A stretch of 64,000 nt of DNA from Saccharibacter sp. EH611 (GTDB taxonomy: Bacteria; Pseudomonadota; Alphaproteobacteria; Acetobacterales; Acetobacteraceae). The number at the start of each line of letters is the position of its first letter. Position 1 is the stretch's first letter. A program made the translations under genes and the position numbers. The notes under the pieces were generated by a model. That model saw only the letters and a program-made list of their open reading frames with translations. It did not search any database and had not been told where the DNA came from. The stretch covers positions 62,001 through 126,000 of the forward strand of contig NZ_WVHP01000025.1 of the NCBI RefSeq assembly GCF_009834765.1, in the 5' to 3' direction. Of this stretch, positions 26,317 through 33,034 are shown in pieces.

Positions 26317-27860
26317 TGAGGCAGGCCTTTAACGCGCCCCTGCACGATTGTGCCTCCTTCAGCGCGCCCATCGGCATGGTGAAGTGTGAACCGATATGTG
26401 TTTTCTCCAATCGCGTTTGCGTAAAGCGTCATCGGTTGGTCGGGCCGCACAAGGGAGAGGAACTTCACAGATGTCACCATGCTGACATCGCATTGAAGGC
26501 GGTGAAAGACGGCATCAAGCAACACCACGCCGGGCACAATGGGGTTGTCGGGGAAATGCCCCGGAAGGGCAGGATGCGTGGCAGGAATGCTGAAGGTGCC
26601 ATAGCAGCGCTTTTCCATATAACGCTTCACCAAGGCTTCCCATGTTTGGCGGGTGAGCTTCCCAACAGAATTGCGCGGTAAAGCGGAGAGAGGGATAAGC
26701 CGTCGTGGTATAAAGGGCGGGTCGATATGCTGGCGGAGGGCTTTCATGATCGCGTGGGTATCGCGGCTGGGGGCCACGACAAACGCTTGAAGGCGTGTCG
26801 GTTCATGGAAGGACCCTGCCGTTTCACCTTCTGTTAAAAGAGGGGCAAAGCAGCCGTCTAGTACACCTTCTATCTGCACTAAGGCTTTGTTAAGGGCCGC
26901 GTAGGAGGTGCGCTTCCCTGCGATTTTGAGAATATCGCCTTTCCGGCCGATGAGATGAAAGTGCTGATCATCGTTTAAGGCGATAACATCATTGAGTGGA
27001 TGAGGCGTGGCGTAAGGGGCTTTAAAGAGAAAGGTCTCGTGCTGCTTATCTGTGGGGTCTAGGGAAAGGGTTGTTCCATCATAGAGGCGCCAAGGTGCGT
27101 TACTGAGGGTGCGACGAGACGCAATAGAGCCTGTTTCTGTCGACCCATAAATCTCCATGACCGGTGCGTTAAAGTCTTCCTCAGCCTGACGGGCGAGGTC
27201 CGCTGGTAAAGGGGCCGATGCTGAGATGATGCGGTCAAGGCTGGGTAACGTCGCCCGTGCTGCGGTAAGGGAGCGTAAATGGACTGGCGTTGTGACAAGT
27301 GTATGCGGTGCTGGTGTGTGAGCGAGGAGCTTTTCAATATCGCTGGGGAAAAAACAGGGGCCGCTCGCGGTTATGGTCTGGGTATGAAGGCTTTGGAGAA
27401 TGAGCGTTTCAAACCCATACATATGGTAGGGTGGCACTGTCCCTAAAAGTGTTGTTCTTTGGAGGGTATGGTGCGGCGTGACGGCAAGAAGAGGCAGCGC
27501 AGTGTGGCTCCGTGCAACGAGCTCTCCCCAACATTTACGGTGTTTTTTGGCGTGCCCTGTACTGCCAGATGTAAACACTTCTGCAACGATTGTCTCGGCA
27601 GGGATAACGGGATTGTCCCAGCGTTGCGCGTTAAGTTCTGAGAGGGGCGGAAGAGTGACGGCCTGCGGGCCGTCAGGAAGGTTGGGGTCTGAACAGACAG
27701 CGTTATGGTCGCGCTGTAGGGCTAAAAGCTGTGAGGGAGCCTGCTGGCTTGATAGAAAGCAGGACTGACCACGCAGAATGGTCGCTAGGAAAACGACGGT
27801 AAAGTCAAGAAGGTTCGCATGCAGGTTGACCAAAGGCTGGTCTGGTAAGCGCTCGGCCAA
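26313..27860 (-). CDS. Aryl-polyene AMP-ligase fused to a hotdog dehydratase (frame broken at N-terminus)
   Basis: A 515-aa open frame. Residues about 1-390 are an AMP-binding (ANL) ligase with the P-loop-like AEVFTSGSTGHAKKHRKCW and MEIYGSTETGSIASR. Residues about 400-515 are a FabZ/ApeI-type hotdog domain (FSIPATHPALPGHFPDNPIVPGVVLLDAVFHRL). It would load the aryl starter (hydroxybenzoate) onto the ACP and dehydrate. The TTG at 27860 is probably not the true start. A frame with ATG 27967 (MTARDDLSLISTAERTIF) runs into this one near 27914 and needs one extra base in a T-run to join. See the separate entry and finding; as read, the ligase would lose its N-terminal about 30 residues. Confidence 0.8.
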   Translation of the reverse strand: MAERLPDQPLVNLHANLLDFTVVFLATILRGQSCFLSSQQAPSQLLALQRDHNAVCSDPNLPDGPQAVTLPPLSELNAQRWDNPVIPAETIVAEVFTSGSTGHAKKHRKCWGELVARSHTALPLLAVTPHHTLQRTTLLGTVPPYHMYGFETLILQSLHTQTITASGPCFFPSDIEKLLAHTPAPHTLVTTPVHLRSLTAARATLPSLDRIISASAPLPADLARQAEEDFNAPVMEIYGSTETGSIASRRTLSNAPWRLYDGTTLSLDPTDKQHETFLFKAPYATPHPLNDVIALNDDQHFHLIGRKGDILKIAGKRTSYAALNKALVQIEGVLDGCFAPLLTEGETAGSFHEPTRLQAFVVAPSRDTHAIMKALRQHIDPPFIPRRLIPLSALPRNSVGKLTRQTWEALVKRYMEKRCYGTFSIPATHPALPGHFPDNPIVPGVVLLDAVFHRLQCDVSMVTSVKFLSLVRPDQPMTLYANAIGENTYRFTLHHADGRAEGGTIVQGRVKGLPQ

Positions 27861-27892
27861 TGCCCATGCGTGGGAGAGGAGTTGTGTGCCGG

Positions 27893-27967
27893 TTATTGGC
27901 CCCGTAGCGGTATAAAAATAGTCCGCTCAGCTGTGCTGATAAGAGAAAGGTCATCGCGTGCGGTCAT
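27893..27967 (-). pseudogene. N-terminal fragment of the ligase, cut off by a frameshift
   Basis: ATG at 27967 begins MTARDDLSLISTAERTIF, then hits a stop at 27893 in frame. The real ligase frame continues one reading frame over as YTATGPITGTQLLSHAWAL. The run of five A on the plus strand (27914-27918) would restore continuity as six. The start lies 12 nt after the ACP gene stop, as expected of an operon. Confidence 0.65.
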
Positions 27968-27979
27968 GGGCGCATCTGG

Positions 27980-28267
27980 TTATCGTGCCGGACGATGGGC
28001 TTCGATATACTGGGCAAGAGAGCGCAGAGAGTAGAAAATCTCGCGATTATTCTCGTCATGGGACGCAAGCTTGATGCCGTACTGTGTATTGACCATCAAC
28101 GCGATTTCAAGCACATCAATGAAGTCCAGCCTAAGGCCTTCACCGAAGAGAGGACGTGTCGGGTCGATCTCCTGAGGATCCATATCCAACTGAACGGCGT
28201 CAACTAGATGGACGGCCAGTTCGCCCTCAAAGGGGGATTGTTGGGGAGAGGAGGAAGATGTCGTCAC
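27980..28267 (-). CDS. Acyl carrier protein of the aryl-polyene cluster lacking its serine
   Basis: A 95-aa helical acyl carrier protein at the head of the minus-strand pigment operon. Helices: EGELAVHLVDAVQLDMDPQE, the LFGEGLRLDFIDVLEIALMV loop-helix II, and REIFYSLRSLAQYIEAHRP. The conserved 4'-phosphopantetheine serine of the DSL/DSI motif is replaced by Phe49 (LDFID, codon TTC where TCC would give Ser). Without that serine the arm cannot be attached and the carrier cannot work. Its position at the head of the operon supports its identity; the serine loss makes it a likely dead carrier unless another ACP serves the pathway. No second ACP is visible in this cluster. Confidence 0.8.
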   Translation of the reverse strand: MTTSSSSPQQSPFEGELAVHLVDAVQLDMDPQEIDPTRPLFGEGLRLDFIDVLEIALMVNTQYGIKLASHDENNREIFYSLRSLAQYIEAHRPAR

Positions 28268-28343
28268 GGAACCGTCAACTCATGATGAAGAATAAAGTTA
28301 AGCGTTTCATATCATCGGAGGCGTCACCCAGCAAGGGCGGCTG

Positions 28344-28952
28344 TTGGGGGTGGTGCGTGTCGCTTCTATAGGCATTGGTATTCTTTTCGTAACGACACTG
28401 CCTTCTTTTCTCGGGTCTCCCTCTCTTTGGGTGAGTATGGGGATAGTCTTACAACTGCTGGGGGGTCTCCCTATGCGCCGGCGATGGTGGCTTTTAAGCC
28501 TCCTGATTGTGGTGCTGTTGGGCCTTGCGGGGTGGTGGGCGCCAGTATGGATGAGGATAGTAGATCAGCTTTGCTTATATGGGGCTGCATTAGGGGGGGC
28601 CACTGACGATTTTTGCATTATCTCTGCGTCCCGGCCAAACCCCGCTTATCACTCAAATGGCTGAGGGCGTACATGGCCCGTTGCGACGAGACGTGCAGGT
28701 TTACACAACCTGTTTGACATGGGGATGGGTGGGGTTTTTCGTTCTTGCTCTTGTGGCCCAGTATTTTTATGGGTTCTCGCCCCTCATCATCATTGGTGGC
28801 ACTATCCTTTAGGAGGTGGTGCTTTAGGGGTAGCTCTCTGTTTGTTTTTTGCTGAGCTTCCGGTGCGGCGTCTTTTTATTCGCCATTTTGATCATGCAAC
28901 ATTAGGGCAGAATGTGCGCGCTGGTTACATGGTTTTTATGAAGAAACATTAG
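28344..28952 (+). pseudogene. Broken membrane protein gene of the pigment cluster (COG4648-like)
   Basis: Three plus-strand frames join into one membrane protein. Frame one (28344-28601) ends in IVDQLCLYGAALGG. Frame two (about 28602-28813) reads LTIFALSLRPGQTPLITQMAEG, GWVGFFVLALVAQYFYGFSPL. Frame three (about 28814-28952) reads GVALCLFFAELPVRRLFIRHFDHATLG. The first break is at a run of seven G (28592-28598), where six would keep the frame. The second is near TCCTTTAGG (about 28807-28815). The combined sequence resembles the COG4648 membrane proteins that accompany aryl-polyene genes. It lies divergent to the ACP operon, 76 bp away. Confidence 0.6.
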
Positions 28953-29038
28953 CCAATATGTGCTTTGTTGCGTTGGAGAAAACAGGCCTCTATGCTTCTC
29001 TCCCTTGCTGACTTTATTTGAGCGTGCGATTGTCTTCT

Positions 29039-29773
29039 ATGCCAGACCCCGTAAAATCGCCTCATCCTTTTCTGTCACGTTTTTATAGCCGTCCAGAAGA
29101 ACGTGAAGAGTTTGTGCGTGGTTTATTTGATGAAACAGCAGCGCATTATGATCGTATCAATAGCATATTTTCATTCGGCACAGGGCGTTGGTATCGCCGA
29201 CGCATGCTGAAACGGGCGGGGCTGCGACCGGGACAGAAAATGTTGGATGTCGCTGTCGGCACGGGGTTGGTTGCGCGTGAAGCGGTCGCCATTACCGGGG
29301 CAGAGAATGTTATTGGGCTGGATATGAGCCCGGGAATGCTCCAACAATGCCGTCGATTATTGCCCATTCAGCTCGTGCAAGGGGATGCAATGGCCCTTCC
29401 TTTTGCGGATAAGAGTATGGATTTCCTTAGTATGGGGTACGCGCTGCGTCATGTGGCAGATTTGCACAAGACATTCTCATCTTATCACCGTGTGCTTAAA
29501 CCGGGCGGGAAGGTCTTAATTTTGGAGATCAGTCGGGCAGAAAGTCGCCTGATGCAGAAATTACTCTTTCTTTATTTGGGGCAGGTGGTTCCGTTTCTCT
29601 CTGGTATGGCGGCCTCCCGTGCAAGCCGTCGTTTGATGGATTATTACTGGGATACGATCGACCATTGCGTTCCGTATCAAGACATCATGACGGCGATGAA
29701 AGATGCGGGCTTTCACGATGTTCGTTGTGAGGTTTCCTGCGGTATTTTCCGTGCGTATATGGGGCGTGCTTAA
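29039..29773 (+). CDS. UbiE-type SAM-dependent methyltransferase in the pigment region
   Basis: A 244-aa class I methyltransferase. SAM-binding motif I is MLDVAVGTGLVAREA, then VIGLDMSPGMLQQC and ALPFADKSMDFLSMGYALRHV, followed by RVLKPGGKVLILEISRAES, all typical of the UbiE/COQ5 family. It could be the housekeeping ubiquinone methyltransferase or the aryl-head methyltransferase of the pigment. Its position between a broken pigment gene and a chorismatase favours the latter, but this is not certain. Start ATG 29039; a TTG 21 nt upstream is also in frame. The chorismatase starts 4 nt after its stop. Confidence 0.75.
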   Translation: MPDPVKSPHPFLSRFYSRPEEREEFVRGLFDETAAHYDRINSIFSFGTGRWYRRRMLKRAGLRPGQKMLDVAVGTGLVAREAVAITGAENVIGLDMSPGMLQQCRRLLPIQLVQGDAMALPFADKSMDFLSMGYALRHVADLHKTFSSYHRVLKPGGKVLILEISRAESRLMQKLLFLYLGQVVPFLSGMAASRASRRLMDYYWDTIDHCVPYQDIMTAMKDAGFHDVRCEVSCGIFRAYMGRA

Positions 29774-29776
29774 GCA

Positions 29777-30790
29777 GTGCTTTCTTCTTCTCGTCACGTG
29801 ATGCTTCCTTGTTACAGCCATGAGCGGCCTAAAAATACGCAAAAGATGCTCGCGGTTGTGCGTTATGGTGGTGAAGAAGCGACACTCTCCGTGGAAGATG
29901 GCTGCGTGTGGATGTATCTTCCGGGGCCCAAGCCGGCGCGTTATGAATGCTGGCAAGCGGCTGCAATAACGTCTGGAGAAGACGAGAAGCGCGCAGAAGA
30001 TGAGCGCCAAGCTGGGCTTGATGATGGCATTGGGTGGAGTTGCGCGGGGGATGTGCTTTTTGCGGGCTTTTGGCTCGATGATCAGCCAGAACTGAGTGAG
30101 GCGGTCAAAAGACGGTACGAAGCACTTATCACCTTATGCCGTGCAAAGGGGTTTGGCCATTTTTATCGGATGTGGAATTATCTTGGGGCCATTAATGCCG
30201 ATAATGCTCAAGGCGAAGAACGGTACCGGGATTTTTGCTATGGACGGTCTCAGGCTTTTGAAGCGATGGGTGTTAGCCTGACAGACCTTCCCGCAGCAAC
30301 AGGGATTGGCCTATCAACAGGCGGGGTGGCAGTCTATGTGCTGGCTCATCGTGAAACAAGCGGGGTCAATATAGAAAATCCGCGCCAGTTACCTGCTTAT
30401 CGCTATCCACGTTGCTATGGGCGTCGTTCCCCTTCGTTCGCACGGGGAACCGTGATGGCTGGTGACCAGCAGGCGGTACTGTATGTGTCCGGTACGGCAA
30501 GCATTATCGGTCATGAAACGGTCGGGCAAACATTGGCGGAACAGCAAGCCGTGATGGTTGAAAATATCCAAACCCTCCAAAAAACAGCGAGCGAGCGCTT
30601 CCCTGAACTAGCTTCAGTGACGTGCCAAAGTTTAAAAATTTACGTGCGTCACGCTAAAGATAGTGCGCTTATCCAAGCAGCCATGCTGGATATTTTTGGT
30701 GGGACAGTGAAGCAATCGCCCGTATTTATTGCCGATATTTGTCGAAAAGAATTATTAGTGGAAGTAGAGGCTATGTTTATACATAAATAA
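29777..30790 (+). CDS. FkbO/Hyg5-type chorismatase (hydroxybenzoate synthase, XanB2-like)
   Basis: A 337-aa protein with the chorismatase core. FYRMWNYLGAINADNAQGEERYRDFCYGRSQAF is followed by LPAATGIGLSTGGVAVYVLAHR, NPRQLPAYRYPRCYGRRSPSFARGT, VSGTASIIGHETVGQTLAEQ, in the order seen in FkbO/Hyg5 and XanB2. These enzymes hydrolyse chorismate to 3-hydroxybenzoate, 4-hydroxybenzoate or a dihydroxy acid. XanB2 supplies hydroxybenzoates both for xanthomonadin pigment and for ubiquinone. Here it would supply the aryl starter for the adjacent ligase. It is coupled to the methyltransferase (4-nt gap). Start codon GTG at 29777 or ATG at 29801. Confidence 0.8.
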   Translation: MLSSSRHVMLPCYSHERPKNTQKMLAVVRYGGEEATLSVEDGCVWMYLPGPKPARYECWQAAAITSGEDEKRAEDERQAGLDDGIGWSCAGDVLFAGFWLDDQPELSEAVKRRYEALITLCRAKGFGHFYRMWNYLGAINADNAQGEERYRDFCYGRSQAFEAMGVSLTDLPAATGIGLSTGGVAVYVLAHRETSGVNIENPRQLPAYRYPRCYGRRSPSFARGTVMAGDQQAVLYVSGTASIIGHETVGQTLAEQQAVMVENIQTLQKTASERFPELASVTCQSLKIYVRHAKDSALIQAAMLDIFGGTVKQSPVFIADICRKELLVEVEAMFIHK

Positions 30791-30818
30791 TATTTATTTA
30801 TTATGGCAAGCTATGCTT

Positions 30819-31095
30819 ATGAGTAAGACCGTTTTTTCTGATCAAAGTTGGTTCCTCTGGGAGCCTCTTATTGAGGATGTTCGTTCAAAAGGGAACCCGT
30901 CGAGGTATGTCGTTTGTGATCGTAGCCATGCCTCTCAGGAGTGCTGAAACGCTATCTGGAACCGTGGAGCCCGCCCTGTTATTCCAATACGGCGAAATGA
31001 GCCTGACGTCAGTTGTCTAAAAGGGCTCACAAACATCGTCATCTGGTTGAAAATCTGAGGGCAAGGTTCAAGGAGTGACAGGCTGACGCAACCTA
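30819..31095 (+). mobile_element. IS5-type transposase relic with internal deletion and stops
   Basis: From ATG 30819 the frame reads MSKTVFSDQSWFLWEPLIED and VRSKGNPSR, the N-terminus of an IS5-family transposase. It then jumps to YVVCDRSH and, after an in-frame stop, NAIWNRGARPVIPIRRNE, the part around the second catalytic Asp. In another frame follows KHRHLVENLRARFKE, matching the C-terminal YxxR..VENL..K region. The middle of the transposase is deleted and the rest carries stops and a frameshift, so it is a dead relic between the chorismatase and ohrR. Confidence 0.6.
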
Positions 31096-31130
31096 AAAAA
31101 TGCTCGATAAGTCTTTTTTATCAATTATGT

Positions 31131-31156
31131 TGTATGATATATAATGTGATAATACA
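31131..31156. promoter_or_regulatory. Possible OhrR operator (inverted repeat before ohrR)
   Basis: TGTATGAT (31131-31138) faces ATAATACA (31149-31156), an 8-bp inverted repeat with one mismatch, 45 bp before the ohrR ATG in an AT-rich promoter-like stretch. Autorepression is the rule for OhrR; the site itself is a prediction. Confidence 0.3.
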
Positions 31157-31200
31157 TAAATAAGAGTTTCTTACTCCATTCCTATGAGAAGGATAAAGCG

Positions 31201-31671
31201 ATGGCTGATGAAGCGCCGAATAGGCTCAGTTTAGATGAGCAAGTGTGCTTCCCGTTTTATGAAGCATCAAATCTCTTGCAACGACTTTATCGGCCTCTTT
31301 TAGAGCCTTTTAACCTGACCTATGCGCAATATTTGGTCATGCTCGTCCTGTGGGAGCATGACGGAACAAGCGAGGTCACGGTTGGGATGATTGGTGCGCG
31401 GCTGGGGTTTGAAACCGGGATATTGTCTCCGCTGCTTAAGCGGATGGAAGCACGTGGTCATGTTATGCGTCAGCGCAGCAAAGATGATGAAAGACGCGTC
31501 ATTATTACGCTGACACAGCATGGCCGCAGCCTACGCGACAAAGCACAGGCGATTCCTGATCAATTGCTTCGTCACTCTCGTTTAAGTGAGCGTGACATAC
31601 ATCGTCTCCGTGAGAATGCACAGAATTTTACACGTTGCCTGCGCGATATGTTGCGTGCTCGCTCGGTTTAA
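31201..31671 (+). CDS. ohrR: OhrR-type organic peroxide sensor (MarR family)
   Basis: A 156-aa winged-HTH protein. The N-terminal LDEQVCFPFYEASNLLQRLYRPLLE has the reactive Cys of OhrR followed by the dimer helix. LGFETGILSPLLKRMEARGHVMRQRSKDDERRVIITLTQHG is the MarR wing. When the Cys is oxidised by an organic peroxide, OhrR releases its operator and lets detoxification genes be made. AGAAGGATAAAGCG precedes the ATG. The gene next to it is not ohr but a catalase-like protein, 11 nt downstream in the same transcript. Confidence 0.85.
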   Translation: MADEAPNRLSLDEQVCFPFYEASNLLQRLYRPLLEPFNLTYAQYLVMLVLWEHDGTSEVTVGMIGARLGFETGILSPLLKRMEARGHVMRQRSKDDERRVIITLTQHGRSLRDKAQAIPDQLLRHSRLSERDIHRLRENAQNFTRCLRDMLRARSV

Positions 31672-31682
31672 TCTGATATTTT

Positions 31683-32774
31683 GTGGGAATTATCACCGTG
31701 AAAAACCCAATCATGTACCATGACGGTATCGAACATATTTCTTCAGATGAAAGCAGGGTTCATCAAGGGCTGCGGAAAGAGTTTCATAAGATTATTTCTA
31801 CGACCCATCGCGATCATGAGTGGGCAGCGCGTGGGGTGCATGCCAAAAGCCATGCGTTGCTGGAGGGGACGCTTCGTGTCCATGATGACCTTCCAGAGAC
31901 TCTCGCTCAAGGGCTATTCTCTCATCCTGAGACCTATTCGGTTGCTATTCGTCTATCAGCTATTCCGGGAGATCCGCTGAGGGATGCCGTCTCGGGGCCG
32001 CGTGGCTTCGCTTTGAAAATCAACGATGTTAAAGGGCCATTACTGCCCGATAATGAAGGGGTGCCAGTGCAGGACTTCCTATTTGTGAATGGCCCTGTTT
32101 TTGCAGCGCCAGATGCAAAGGGATTTTTGCGTACATTGAGGCTTCTGGCACTGACGACAGACCGTTTTGAAGGACTGAAAGCCAAACTGTCACAGTTTTT
32201 ACGGGTCATTCAAAAACGCTTAACGCGTCTTGGGTGTTCAAACGATACAATCGGCATTTTGGGGGGATATCTTCCTTCTGTTCCTGTTGCCGATCGTTTC
32301 TTTAGCCAGGTTCCGCTTCGGTTTGGGCGGTATATGGCTAAGTTTGATGTTGTTCCATCATCTGAAAGCTTTCAATCTCAGCAAGGCAAGCTGCTAGACA
32401 TTGATAAAGACCCATTGGCTATTCGTCATGCGTTAGAGGAGCTGTTTCGCACTGAAGGGGGGAGCTGGACGTTGCGGGCGCAGTTATGCCGGGATGTAAC
32501 AGAGAACCCCATCGAGGATGCGTCGCAGATTTGGCCAGAAGAGAACAACCCTTACCTCCCTCTTGCTACCATTACGGTGCCACCACAGGAGGCATGGTCA
32601 AAGGAGCGAGCGCATCTTTTGGAAGACACTCTGTCGTTTTCACCGTGGCATGGTCTAGAGGCGCATCGTCCATTAGGAAATATTATGCGGGCACGGCGTG
32701 AGATGTACGCTTTTTCTTCCAAATTGAGAATGCGCCTTAACGGATGTCCCCTTCATTTCAAGAGGTCTCGTTAG
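31683..32774 (+). CDS. SrpA-like catalase-family protein
   Basis: A 363-aa haem-protein-like member of the catalase superfamily, shorter than true catalases (about 480 aa), in the SrpA/y4iL-type group. The distal His region is ARGVHAKSHALLEGTLRVHDDLP, followed by SGPRGFALKINDVKGPLL and PVQDFLFVNGPVF. The proximal Tyr lies in LGNIMRARREMYAFSS near the C-terminus. It probably breaks down organic or hydrogen peroxides under OhrR control. The start is GTG 31683, GTG 31698 or ATG 31713; no ribosome-binding site decides. Confidence 0.8.
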   Translation: MGIITVKNPIMYHDGIEHISSDESRVHQGLRKEFHKIISTTHRDHEWAARGVHAKSHALLEGTLRVHDDLPETLAQGLFSHPETYSVAIRLSAIPGDPLRDAVSGPRGFALKINDVKGPLLPDNEGVPVQDFLFVNGPVFAAPDAKGFLRTLRLLALTTDRFEGLKAKLSQFLRVIQKRLTRLGCSNDTIGILGGYLPSVPVADRFFSQVPLRFGRYMAKFDVVPSSESFQSQQGKLLDIDKDPLAIRHALEELFRTEGGSWTLRAQLCRDVTENPIEDASQIWPEENNPYLPLATITVPPQEAWSKERAHLLEDTLSFSPWHGLEAHRPLGNIMRARREMYAFSSKLRMRLNGCPLHFKRSR

Positions 32775-32909
32775 GTCGATTGAGCATGATACTGTATCCG
32801 TTCTCTTATAGACGCTCTGATACAGTATAAAATTTTGACGATAATGTCATGATTACTATGGGGGAAGTCACAACATCTCTGTATTTTCTGAGAAAATCGT
32901 CTCAAAAAA

Positions 32910-32985
32910 TGGTGTCCCGTACGGGATTCGAACCCGTGTTGCCGCCGTGAAAGGGCGGTGTCCTAGGCCTCTAGACGAACGGGAC
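32910..32985 (-). tRNA. tRNA-Glu (anticodon TTC)
   Basis: On the minus strand the sequence folds as a full cloverleaf. The acceptor GTCCCGT pairs with ACGGGAC, the anticodon loop CTTTCAC has anticodon TTC, the T-loop is GGTTCGAATCC, and an encoded CCA ends it at 32910. This is the standard tRNA-Glu of Alphaproteobacteria. Confidence 0.97.
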
Positions 32986-33034
32986 ATAGAGGCGATGTCG
33001 TTGAGGGGGTTAATAGGCTAAAGGGCGGGGGCGG

